A DNA stretch of 29,269 nt from Collinsella sp. Lineage in GTDB: Bacteria; Actinomycetota; Coriobacteriia; Coriobacteriales; Coriobacteriaceae. Positions 1 to 8,207 of the stretch are shown in pieces. Every line of letters begins with the position of its first letter. Position 1 is the first letter of the stretch. Where the stretch lies: NCBI GenBank assembly GCA_019425005.1, contig JAHYYK010000030.1, positions 1 to 29,269 of the forward strand, read 5' to 3'. Both the position numbers and the translations under genes were made by a program. The notes under the pieces were generated by a model that was given only the letters and a program-made list of their open reading frames with translations, was not told where the DNA came from and searched no databases.

Positions 1-1
1 G

Positions 2-1330
2 GTCGATTCCGGAGACCCGGCACCCGACAACGAGCACATCACCGGCGTGCGCGAAGAGCGCGGCGAAGGCGAGCGGACGACCACGCAGGCGCCAAAAGCC
101 ATGTACGCCGCGCGTATCGCCGTCTATGACGACATGCTGTCGACGCCGCGTGTGATCGTCATTGATCCGCAGGACGTGCGCACGTATTTGGAAGAGACGA
201 CCAACACCGTCTACCAGTGCATGAAAGAACAAGGCGGCCATATCTCGCTCATGGTCATCCGCGAGATTGTCGAAAACTTTATCCACGCGCACTTTGCCGA
301 GCCCATCATCTCGATTCTGGACGGCGGAGACACCATCCGCTTTGCCGATCAAGGACCAGGTATCGACGACAAGGAACGCGCTTTCGACTTTGGCGTTACC
401 AGCGCAAACAGCAAGATGAAGCGCTATATCCGTGGAACCGGAGCAGGGTTTCCCATGGTGCAGGAGTATTTGGAAAACGCCGGCGGCGCCGTGTCCATCG
501 AGGACAACATGGGCAGCGGCACCGTGGTTACGGTAAGCCTGGACCCTAAACGCGTGCAGGAAATCGAGCGTGCCGGCGGACGCGGTGCCGCCGTGCGGCC
601 CGAGACAGAGGCACCGACATACCCCCTGCCCGGCGCTTTTGCACAGCAGCCTATGATGGCGCAGCAGATGCAACAGTCCATGGCACACATGCAACAGCCC
701 GGAGCTTTTCCTGCGCAAGATCCCCAGACGCCGTATGCGCCCATGGCACAAAATACGCCAGAAGCCATGGCGATGACAGACCTGGACGGCGGCACCATAC
801 AGCAGACGGCAGCCGTGCCAAACGCCCAGCAAACGGGTTATCAACCATACCCGCAAGGGTATCCGCCCCAATACATGCCGCAGCAAGGATACGGCCAGCC
901 GTATCAACAACAATACCCTCAAGGGTCTCAACAGCCGTACCAGCAGATGCCGCAGCAGCAGTACAACCCCTGGGCCCAGCAGATGCCTCCGCAGCCTTAC
1001 CAACAGTGGCCTCAAAGTTTTCAACAGCAAATGCCGCCGATGCAGAGTTCTCAACAACCAGCAGCTCAAATGATGTATCCTAATGCAGCAAATCAGTATG
1101 CGCAGCCACAACCGGACGTGTTCGTAAGCGATCGCGGCAACGCCGCGCTGGGCTATCTGGCGCAAAATCAAGCGTGCGGTGCAACCGATCTGGCGAGGGC
1201 GTTTGGAAACTCGGCCCCCACTTGGTCACGCACGCTCAATGACTTGGCGCAGGCCGGCTTGGTCATCAAGCATGGCCAGAAATACCATCTGACCGAACTC
1301 GGCGCCGCTCGCGTGCGAGCTCAGAGCTAA
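2..1330 (+). CDS. GHKL ATPase – Gln-rich linker – winged-helix protein upstream of dnaA (5' end open)
   Basis: Not a gene I can name. Residue numbers count from the GTG at 47, but the frame stays open to the left edge, so the true start may lie outside; an ATG at 101 lacks a clear ribosome site. Residues about 35–165 form a GHKL/Bergerat ATPase: N-box E73xxxN77, DQGPGI at 101–106, and a Gly-rich lid GTGAG at 130–134. No phospho-acceptor His domain or membrane segment is seen, so it resembles an anti-sigma-type or stand-alone ATPase more than a sensor kinase. Residues about 199–357 are low complexity, rich in Gln, Pro, Tyr and Met (about 48 Gln by hand count) with no Lys or Arg. Residues about 362–427 look like a winged helix. 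It ends 15 bp before dnaA, so the two are probably co-transcribed. A regulatory role at the origin is inference. Confidence 0.8.
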   Translation, partial: VDSGDPAPDNEHITGVREERGEGERTTTQAPKAMYAARIAVYDDMLSTPRVIVIDPQDVRTYLEETTNTVYQCMKEQGGHISLMVIREIVENFIHAHFAEPIISILDGGDTIRFADQGPGIDDKERAFDFGVTSANSKMKRYIRGTGAGFPMVQEYLENAGGAVSIEDNMGSGTVVTVSLDPKRVQEIERAGGRGAAVRPETEAPTYPLPGAFAQQPMMAQQMQQSMAHMQQPGAFPAQDPQTPYAPMAQNTPEAMAMTDLDGGTIQQTAAVPNAQQTGYQPYPQGYPPQYMPQQGYGQPYQQQYPQGSQQPYQQMPQQQYNPWAQQMPPQPYQQWPQSFQQQMPPMQSSQQPAAQMMYPNAANQYAQPQPDVFVSDRGNAALGYLAQNQACGATDLARAFGNSAPTWSRTLNDLAQAGLVIKHGQKYHLTELGAARVRAQS

Positions 1331-1345
1331 AGAACGGGAGAGACA

Positions 1346-3052
1346 GTGGACGAGGAAGCAAGCATCATCCTGGGGGACGCCATCGCCTTTTGCCAGCGCG
1401 ACGGCCAAGATGCACGCCTCATCAGCATGCTGGGGCAATCGCGCGCCATAAGCCTGACCGAAGATACGCTCACGATCGAGGCCCCCTCGCGCTTTGCCAT
1501 CGCGCAGCTCAAAAAGCATCAGCCGACCATTGAGGCCTATCTGGAAGAAATCGCCTTTGCACCGATTGCGCTCGACATCGTGGCACCGCAAGGCGCCGCA
1601 GCGGAATCCGCCACGGCTCCCGCTGCTTCCCCGGCGGCGCCGGCCTCCGCAGGCGACGTGCCGGCAATCGAGCACCAGCACAGCGATGTTTCCCGTGAAA
1701 CCATGGCACCGTTGCCGACCGCGGCGGCGACGTCAACGAACGCACCCGTCACGCACATGCCCATCGCTCACGACGCAACGACGGGCGCGGATTCGGGCAT
1801 TGCAATCAAGAACACGCTCTCGGCCGATGATTTTCGTCGCATGATGAACCAGATGAAGGGCGGAGCGCCAACTAAATCCACGCAAGCTGCGACCCCCGCT
1901 TCACCCATGCCAGCACCGACCGCGCCGGCCGAACAGAATACGGATGGAGCCCCGCTCGCCGCGAACTCAAAATTTACCTTTGAGAACTTTGTCTACGGCC
2001 CCGAGAACAGCCATGCCTATCGCTCGGCACTCAAGTTTGCCGCCCTCGCGGACGAGCGCGGCACGTGCACATCACTGTTCATCTACGGCAAATCGGGCCT
2101 GGGCAAGACGCACCTGCTGCTTGCCATCAAAAACGAGCTCGCCGAGAAGTCGCCCGAGATCAAGGTCAAGTATGCCAACTCCCAGGCATATCTGGACGAC
2201 CTGATGACCGAGTTCGACCGCCAAAAGAAGAGCAACGCCCCCATCATGCAGGCATACCACGGCGTGGACGTGCTCATCATCGACGACATCCAAAACATCA
2301 TCGGCAAGCGCGCGAGCGTGGACTACTTTTTCCAGCTCATGGACGAGTTCATCCGCAACAACAAGAAGGTCGTCATCGCGGCAGACCGCGCCCCCAAGGA
2401 CCTGAGCATGGACGAGCGTCTGACCAGCCGCTTCAACGCCGGCATGCTCTGCCTGGTCGCAGAGCCCAGCTACGAGATGAAATACAAGATCTTGCAGCGC
2501 TATTACGAGAACACCATCGTCGCCGCTCCCGAGGCAGGCGACGACTCGCTGCTGGCGGCCTATGGGGGCGACGGCGGGCACCTAACCGACGAGCACTTTA
2601 AACACATGGCCGAGGTCTCGGGCACCAATATCCGCGAACTCGAGAGCTTTTGCGAGCGCTGCGCCGGCGAGGCGGGCGACCGCGAGCGCGAGGGCGGGGA
2701 GCTCACCTTTGACGATATCGACGCCATCGCCAGCCAGTACTTTGACACATCGGCCAAAAAGATCAACGTCCAGACGGTTCAGTCCGTCATCGAAGAGCAG
2801 TACGGCGTGACGCACGAGGAGCTCATCGGCCCGCGTCGCAACGCCAATATCGCCAAAGCACGCCATATCGCTATCTACCTGGCCATCGAGATGTGCGAGA
2901 TGACGACCACGGCGGTGGGCGCCGAATTTGGCAACCGCAACCACTCGACCGTCAGCACGAGTTACAAAAAGGTCCAGAAGATGATCCAGGAAGACCGCAC
3001 CGTCACCGAAGACCTCAAGTCGCTGCGCGATAAAATTACACTGCGCTCGTAG
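1346..3052 (+). CDS. dnaA: Chromosomal replication initiator DnaA
   Basis: AAA+ initiator that binds DnaA boxes and opens oriC. The GTG start follows a GGGAGAG ribosome site. Domain I (about 1–80) is divergent and lacks the tryptophan common in this domain. A long Ala/Pro/Thr-rich domain II (about 80–205) makes the protein 568 aa, longer than the usual 450 or so. Domain III has Walker A GKSGLGKT at 248–255, Walker B IIDD ending at D314, an LTSRFNAG arginine-finger segment, and a sensor II motif (NIRELE). Domain IV ends with a helix-turn-helix carrying NRNHSTV at 530–536, the DNA-recognition signature. The origin follows directly downstream. With only 15 bp before it, its promoter is probably upstream of the preceding ATPase gene. 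Confidence 0.98.
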   Translation: MDEEASIILGDAIAFCQRDGQDARLISMLGQSRAISLTEDTLTIEAPSRFAIAQLKKHQPTIEAYLEEIAFAPIALDIVAPQGAAAESATAPAASPAAPASAGDVPAIEHQHSDVSRETMAPLPTAAATSTNAPVTHMPIAHDATTGADSGIAIKNTLSADDFRRMMNQMKGGAPTKSTQAATPASPMPAPTAPAEQNTDGAPLAANSKFTFENFVYGPENSHAYRSALKFAALADERGTCTSLFIYGKSGLGKTHLLLAIKNELAEKSPEIKVKYANSQAYLDDLMTEFDRQKKSNAPIMQAYHGVDVLIIDDIQNIIGKRASVDYFFQLMDEFIRNNKKVVIAADRAPKDLSMDERLTSRFNAGMLCLVAEPSYEMKYKILQRYYENTIVAAPEAGDDSLLAAYGGDGGHLTDEHFKHMAEVSGTNIRELESFCERCAGEAGDREREGGELTFDDIDAIASQYFDTSAKKINVQTVQSVIEEQYGVTHEELIGPRRNANIAKARHIAIYLAIEMCEMTTTAVGAEFGNRNHSTVSTSYKKVQKMIQEDRTVTEDLKSLRDKITLRS

Positions 3053-3290
3053 GGAAATAGAGACACCTGTTGAAAACTTGTCGAAACCACGGGCATAAGG
3101 TGTCTAAAACCCAACCCGCGGTGATGAAAAGTTTTGCGCAGGTTTTGAACGTGGAAAACCACCCCTGTTGCACACAGGTTGCTGTCGATTCTCTTTCCGG
3201 GTCTGACCTGCGTCTTAGGGAGTAATCAACAGTTTCGTCAGTGCTATTACTATTATTAAGATATTTATATCTATAGAAAGGTATTAAAAG
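3053..3290 (+). other. oriC: Probable oriC between dnaA and dnaN
   Basis: The 238-bp non-coding gap has the architecture of an origin. Degenerate DnaA-box-like sites appear at 3069–3077 (TGTTGAAAA), 3150–3158 (CGTGGAAAA) and 3223–3231 (TAATCAACA, two mismatches to TTATCCACA). A near-palindrome with GGTTTT/AAAACC arms spans 3141–3160, and a CCTGT/ACAGG inverted repeat lies at 3164–3178. Twelve bases after the last box, five tandem trinucleotides CTA-TTA-CTA-TTA-TTA (3244–3258) read as 3'-GAT/AAT-5' on the other strand, matching the DnaA-trio element known from Bacillus. An AT-rich stretch to about 3290 follows and could be the unwinding site. No exact TTATCCACA box is present, which limits certainty. 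The dnaN promoter must also lie here. Confidence 0.8.
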
Positions 3291-4394
3291 ATGAAGTTCA
3301 CCGTCAGCCAGAGCTCGCTTACACAAGCCATCGGCGTCGTTATGAAGGGTGTCGCTTCGGCATCCACCCTTCCCATCCTGTCGGGCGTGCTCGTTAAGGC
3401 CCAAGACGGCATCTTGGAATTCCAGACCTCTAACTACACTATCTCGATCCGTCATCGCATCGCGGCGCATGTCGAAGAAGAGGGCGAGATGGTTATCCCC
3501 TGTAAGATGCTCTCCAATATCACCAAGACCCTCCCCGATGCCCCGGTCACCTTTGAACTGTCCGAGCGCCAGGTGCTGATTGGTTGCGAGAAGAGCTCTT
3601 TTAGGCTGAACACGCTCGATGCCAATGACTTCCCCGAGTTTCCGGCCTATGCCATCGAGAGTGCCGTGGAGCTGCCGACCGATGTCTTGTCCGAAATGGT
3701 CGGCCGCGTGTGGCGCGTCACCTCGACCGACAAGGCTCGCCCCATCCTGGGCGGCGTGCACATGAAGGTCGAGAACAACACCGTACGCCTGGTGGCGACC
3801 GATTCCTTCCGCTTGGCCGTGTGCGATACGCAGGTCGAGACCTCGACCCTCGAGGGCTCCTTTGAGCTCAACGTTCCGGCTGACGCCTTTAACGACGCGC
3901 TGAACATCATGGCCAGCCAAGCGACCATCATGATCGGGGCTACCGACACCCAGGTCGTCTTCGAGGCCGGCAACACCACCTACGTGTCGCGCCGCATCGA
4001 GGGCGTGTATCCCAACTACAAGCAGCTCATCCCCGATTCGTGCGTGACGAGCGTCAAGATCGACGTCGCCGCCTTTAACGCCGCCCTCAAGCGCGTGGCC
4101 GTTATCGCGAGCGCCAACCCCGCCGTCAAGTTCGAGATCGATGTCGAGAACGGGCAGATGGGCCTGTCCTCCATTTCCAATGACCAAGACCTTGCGCAGG
4201 AGACGATCGATGTCGAGGCCGAGGGCGAGTCGGGTACCATCGCCTTCAACTACCATTACATCTTCGGCTGCCTCAATGCCCTGTCCAAGGAGAAGGAGAT
4301 CACGCTGGAGCTCAAGAGCTACTCGCAGGCGGGCATCTTCAAGTCCTACGACAAGATCAACTACCTGTACCTGGTCATGCCGGTCCGCATCTAG
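3291..4394 (+). CDS. dnaN: DNA polymerase III sliding clamp (beta subunit)
   Basis: Encodes the ring-shaped clamp that tethers DNA polymerase III to DNA and acts as a hub for repair and replication partners. The 367-aa length matches the family (E. coli 366 aa). The start MKFTVSQSSLTQAI and the C-terminal end LYLVMPVRI are characteristic; the latter strand carries the hydrophobic cleft where partner peptides bind. ATG 3291 follows an AAAGG ribosome site about nine bases upstream. It lies immediately after the origin and nine bases before recF, so dnaN–recF–DUF721 probably form one transcript. Confidence 0.98.
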   Translation: MKFTVSQSSLTQAIGVVMKGVASASTLPILSGVLVKAQDGILEFQTSNYTISIRHRIAAHVEEEGEMVIPCKMLSNITKTLPDAPVTFELSERQVLIGCEKSSFRLNTLDANDFPEFPAYAIESAVELPTDVLSEMVGRVWRVTSTDKARPILGGVHMKVENNTVRLVATDSFRLAVCDTQVETSTLEGSFELNVPADAFNDALNIMASQATIMIGATDTQVVFEAGNTTYVSRRIEGVYPNYKQLIPDSCVTSVKIDVAAFNAALKRVAVIASANPAVKFEIDVENGQMGLSSISNDQDLAQETIDVEAEGESGTIAFNYHYIFGCLNALSKEKEITLELKSYSQAGIFKSYDKINYLYLVMPVRI

Positions 4395-4403
4395 CGCTGC
4401 GCC

Positions 4404-5510
4404 ATGACCATGTTCGCCCGCGATCTTTCCGTCGCGCACTACCGCAGCTTCGATAGCTATCGCCTTGCCCTGGACGAGGGCGTGACGATACTCGCGGGAC
4501 CCAACGCGGCGGGAAAGACCAATCTCATAGAGGCGCTGCAGCTGCTGACGAGCGGCGCCTCGTTTAGGCATTCGACCGCAGCCGAGCTCGTCCATGACGG
4601 CGTGGGCTCGTGCAAGATCGAGCTGAGGCTCGAGGGCGACGGCCGCGTGCTTGATATGGGATTGAGCGCGGAGGACGGTAAGCGCTCGTTTAGTCGCAAC
4701 GGCAAGAGATGCTCTGCCGCCGGTGTGCGCGGGGTTCTGCCGAGCGTGCTGTTTTGCCCCGACCATCTGGACATGGTTAAGCGAGGCGCCAGTGTGCGCC
4801 GCGCCGCCCTCGATGACTTTGGCATGCAGCTGAGCGCACGCTATGCCGATCTTGCGAGCACCTATGGGCGCTGCGTGACCCAGCGTAACGCCTTGCTCAA
4901 GGAGACCTGGTGCTGTCGCGAGATGCTCGGCGCGTGGAACGATTCGATTGCCCGCGCAGGCTCGGCTCTGCTCGTGCACCGGTTGGCCCTGCTCGACCGG
5001 CTGGCGGGCCATGTGCACACTGCCTACGGGCAAGTGGCGTCAGGCGAGGCCGCCAACGTGACCTATGCGTCCACGCTGGGGGATTTGCCCCAGGTCGAGG
5101 ATCGCGAAGAGCTGAAGGGTTGGGCGTACGAGCGCATGCTGGCCGCCCTTGACGAGCATGCCGACGAGGAAATTCGCCGCGGCGTGACGTTGGTGGGACC
5201 GCATCGCGACGAGATCGAGTTCACCGTGGCTGGTCGCTCCGCCCGTTCATTTGCCAGCCAAGGACAGCAGCGCACGCTGGTGCTGTCCTGGAAGGTGGCC
5301 GAGGTGGCCGTGGCTCGCGATGTCCTGGGCACCGCCCCGCTGCTGCTTCTGGACGACGTGATGAGCGAGCTCGACGGCGAGCGTCGCGGCGCTTTCCTGC
5401 GGCTGATCGGCGATGATATCCAGACGGTCATAACTACGACCAACCTGGGGTACTTTACCGATGACCTGCTTGATCGAGCCAAGGTGGTGAGCATGGGTGA
5501 GACGTGCTAA
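4404..5510 (+). CDS. recF: RecF DNA repair and gap-loading ATPase
   Basis: SMC-like ATPase that, with RecO and RecR, helps load RecA at gaps. Walker A GPNAAGKT lies at about 32–39, an ABC-type signature region comes late in the protein (FASQGQQRTLVLSW), and Walker B LLLLDDVMSELD follows. At 368 aa it is normal length. ATG 4404 is used here; a second ATG six bases downstream (4410) is equally possible, since neither has a strong ribosome site. It follows dnaN by nine bases and overlaps the next gene by 14 bases, suggesting translational coupling. Confidence 0.97.
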   Translation: MTMFARDLSVAHYRSFDSYRLALDEGVTILAGPNAAGKTNLIEALQLLTSGASFRHSTAAELVHDGVGSCKIELRLEGDGRVLDMGLSAEDGKRSFSRNGKRCSAAGVRGVLPSVLFCPDHLDMVKRGASVRRAALDDFGMQLSARYADLASTYGRCVTQRNALLKETWCCREMLGAWNDSIARAGSALLVHRLALLDRLAGHVHTAYGQVASGEAANVTYASTLGDLPQVEDREELKGWAYERMLAALDEHADEEIRRGVTLVGPHRDEIEFTVAGRSARSFASQGQQRTLVLSWKVAEVAVARDVLGTAPLLLLDDVMSELDGERRGAFLRLIGDDIQTVITTTNLGYFTDDLLDRAKVVSMGETC

Positions 5511-6060
5511 TTACGAGCGCGAGAGCGAGACAGTCGCCTTCAGTGGATTTTTGAACGCAGAGCGCCAGCGCATCCTGGCGGCTGCAACGCCTAAGCGCCG
5601 TGCGCAGATGGAGGCTGCCGAGGAGTCGCGCACGGTCTATCGCGCATGGAACGCGGTGTGCTCGGGCACGCGCGAGGGACGGCATGTGACGGGGCTGCGC
5701 TACCTGCCCGAGTCCAATGAGCTGCTGGTGTATCTCGACTCGCCCTCGTGGACGCAGGAAATGACGCTGTTGCGCGAGATCATCCGTGCGCGCATGGAGC
5801 GCGCCGGTGCGCATGTGGACGGCCTGGTGTTCAAAACCACCGCGCCCGGTCACACGCCGCCCGCCGCCAAGGAGCGCCTGCGCCCGGCGACGACCGAGCG
5901 ACCGCCGGCCCCGCACGCCGACCTAAGTGAGGCCGAGCGTGCCGAGATCGAGCGCCAAGTGGCACCCATCGAAGACCAAAAACTGCGCGAGGCCCTCGAG
6001 AATGCCATGAGAGCCAGCGCCGAGTGGGCCAAGGGCGTGCAAAGCAAAAAAGAGCCTTAA
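5497..6060 (+). CDS. dciA: DUF721 protein, candidate DciA helicase loader
   Basis: A 187-aa protein with a DUF721-type domain in roughly residues 40–115, containing the segments VTGLRYLPESNELLVYL and SPSWTQEMTLLREIIRARM, and a charged C-terminal tail. DUF721 proteins placed between recF and gyrB in Actinobacteria are known as DciA, which helps load the replicative helicase DnaB where no DnaC/DnaI loader exists. No DnaC-like gene is seen in this window, and dnaB lies at 25035. GTG 5497 sits inside the recF end; the overlap of 14 bp points to coupled translation. The family assignment rests on domain pattern and position; the loader role is inferred from relatives. Confidence 0.8.
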   Translation: MRRANYERESETVAFSGFLNAERQRILAAATPKRRAQMEAAEESRTVYRAWNAVCSGTREGRHVTGLRYLPESNELLVYLDSPSWTQEMTLLREIIRARMERAGAHVDGLVFKTTAPGHTPPAAKERLRPATTERPPAPHADLSEAERAEIERQVAPIEDQKLREALENAMRASAEWAKGVQSKKEP

Positions 6061-6086
6061 ATCGCATCTGGTGGCCTTGTAGAGCA

Positions 6087-6116
6087 AAATACCCTCGGTC
6101 CCGAGGGTATTTTTTT
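6087..6116 (+). terminator. Intrinsic terminator after the dnaN–recF–DUF721 operon
   Basis: A perfect 10-bp stem (ATACCCTCGG at 6089–6098 with CCGAGGGTAT at 6101–6110) is followed by a run of seven T. It separates the replication operon from gyrB. Confidence 0.93.
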
Positions 6117-6165
6117 ACGATAAACTAGTAAGGCTGTACACATTTTCTTGACTGAAGGAGGACGT

Positions 6166-8196
6166 GTGACAAACGAAAACGATTACGATGGCGGCGAGAT
6201 TAAGATTCTCGAAGGTCTCGAGGCCGTTCGTAAGCGCCCGGGCATGTATATCGGCTCGACGAGCGCCAGCGGTCTGCATCACCTGGTGTGGGAGATCGTT
6301 GACAACTCCGTCGACGAGGCCATGGCCGGTTTCTGCACCGAGATCCAGGTGACGGTCCACGCCGACAACTCCATCACGGTCGTCGACAACGGGCGCGGCA
6401 TCCCCGTCGACGAGCACCCTGTTAAAAAGATCCCGACGCTCGAGGTCGTTATGACGATCTTGCACGCCGGCGGTAAGTTCGATAACTCGGCCTATAAGGT
6501 CTCGGGCGGCCTGCACGGCGTAGGCATCTCCGTCGTCAACGCACTGTCCAAGCGCGTGGTCGTTCAGGTTCGTCGCGATGGCAACACCTACGAGATGGAG
6601 TTCTCGCGCGGCAAGACCGTCAAGAAGATGGAGGTCGTGGGCACCTCGGATTCAACGGGCACCACCGTCACCTTCTGGCCCGACGACGAGATCTTCGAGA
6701 CCTGCATCTACGATTTCGATACGCTGCACAACCGTCTGCAGGAGACGGCGTTCCTCAATAAGAACCTTAAGATTGTGCTGACCGACGAGCGCGAGGCGAC
6801 TCCCCACGTGGAGGAGTTTTGCTACGAGGGCGGCATCATCGACTTCGTCAAGTTCCTCAACGAGGGCAAGGACGTCCCCGAGGCCTTTAAGGAGCCCATC
6901 TATATCGAGGGTAAATCGGACCCGGACGCACCTGTGGCCAAGATGGGCGAGGTCGAGGTTTCCCTGCAGTGGAATAGCGGCTACGGCGAGAACGTCATGT
7001 CGTTCGCCAACGACATCTACACTCCCGAGGGCGGCATGCACCTTGAGGGCTTCCGCACCGCGCTCACCCGCGTGATCAACGACTACGCGCGCAAACAGAA
7101 CCTGCTCAAGGAAAAAGACGCCAACCTGACCGGCGACGATGTACGCGAGGGCCTTTCGGCCGTTATCTCGGTCAAGCTGCCCGATCCGCAGTTTGAGGGC
7201 CAGACCAAGGCCAAGCTCGGCAGCTCCTATATGCGCGCGCTGACGCTCAAGATCGTGACCGACGGCCTTGCCGATTACTTGGAGGAGCATCCCAAGCCCG
7301 CTCGTGAGATCGTCAAGAAGGCCCAGCAGGCCTGCAAGGCACGCAATGCCGCCCGTAAGGCGCGCGAGGCGACCCGCCGCAAGAGCCTGCTCGAGACGGC
7401 GTCGCTGCCCGGCAAGCTCGCCGACTGCTCGGTGCGCGACGCCGAGTTGACCGAGCTCTTCATCGTAGAGGGCGACTCGGCAGGCGGCTCGGCCAAGGAT
7501 GGCCGTCGCCGAGACATCCAGGCGATTCTGCCCCTACGCGGCAAGATTCTGAACGTCGAACGCGTTGGTGACCATCGCGCATTCTCGAGTGACACCATCC
7601 AGTCGCTGATTACCGCGATCGGCTGCGGCGTCACGACGAGTGCCGGCGACGGCGGCGACTTCGATATCACCAAGGCGCGCTACCACAAGATCATCATCAT
7701 GACCGATGCAGACGTCGACGGTGCGCATATCCGCATCCTGCTGCTGACGTTCTTCTACAAGTACATGCGTCCGCTGATCGATGCCGGCTACGTCTATGTT
7801 GCCTGCCCGCCCATCTTTGGCATTAAGGTGCGCAACAAGATCCACTACGTGTATCCCAACGGCCGTCAGCCCGAAGACGAGATCCTGCGCGACACCATCC
7901 AGAGCCTGGGTCTGAACCCCGACGACAACGACGAGGACGGCAAGGCCAAGGACGGCAAGATCACCAAAAAGCGCAAGGGCTATACCGTTCAGCGCTACAA
8001 GGGCCTGGGCGAGATGGACCCCAAGCAGCTCGCCTCGACGACGATGGACCCCAAGACCCGCATCCTGCAGCGTGTGTCGATCGAGGACGCCGTGGTGGCA
8101 GACCGCGCCGTGCGCGAGCTGATGGGTTCCGAGGTCGGCTATCGCCGCGAATATATCGAAAAACACGCGCATGACGCTCGTTTCCTGGACGCATAG
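6166..8196 (+). CDS. gyrB: DNA gyrase subunit B
   Basis: ATPase subunit of DNA gyrase, which with GyrA introduces negative supercoils. GTG 6166 is chosen because AAGGAGGA (6155–6162) sits at the right distance; an earlier in-frame TTG at 6148 lies upstream of that ribosome site. The 676-aa protein has the GHKL start region (EGLEAVRKRPGMYIG, EIVDNSVDEA), NGRGIPVDEHP, the TOPRIM motif EGDSAGG at 435–441, the metal-binding DADVD at 514–518, and the closing QRYKGLGEM motif. The length is that of the short GyrB form without the E. coli insertion. It is 11 bases upstream of gyrA, forming a gyrBA operon. Confidence 0.98.
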   Translation: MTNENDYDGGEIKILEGLEAVRKRPGMYIGSTSASGLHHLVWEIVDNSVDEAMAGFCTEIQVTVHADNSITVVDNGRGIPVDEHPVKKIPTLEVVMTILHAGGKFDNSAYKVSGGLHGVGISVVNALSKRVVVQVRRDGNTYEMEFSRGKTVKKMEVVGTSDSTGTTVTFWPDDEIFETCIYDFDTLHNRLQETAFLNKNLKIVLTDEREATPHVEEFCYEGGIIDFVKFLNEGKDVPEAFKEPIYIEGKSDPDAPVAKMGEVEVSLQWNSGYGENVMSFANDIYTPEGGMHLEGFRTALTRVINDYARKQNLLKEKDANLTGDDVREGLSAVISVKLPDPQFEGQTKAKLGSSYMRALTLKIVTDGLADYLEEHPKPAREIVKKAQQACKARNAARKAREATRRKSLLETASLPGKLADCSVRDAELTELFIVEGDSAGGSAKDGRRRDIQAILPLRGKILNVERVGDHRAFSSDTIQSLITAIGCGVTTSAGDGGDFDITKARYHKIIIMTDADVDGAHIRILLLTFFYKYMRPLIDAGYVYVACPPIFGIKVRNKIHYVYPNGRQPEDEILRDTIQSLGLNPDDNDEDGKAKDGKITKKRKGYTVQRYKGLGEMDPKQLASTTMDPKTRILQRVSIEDAVVADRAVRELMGSEVGYRREYIEKHAHDARFLDA

Positions 8197-8207
8197 AAGG
8201 AGGTAAC

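Noticed and set aside
3036..5033. Long minus-strand open frame of 665 codons opposite dnaN and recF
   Set aside because: It mirrors three strongly supported + strand genes, has no domain or ribosome site, and is typical of antisense frames in high-GC DNA.
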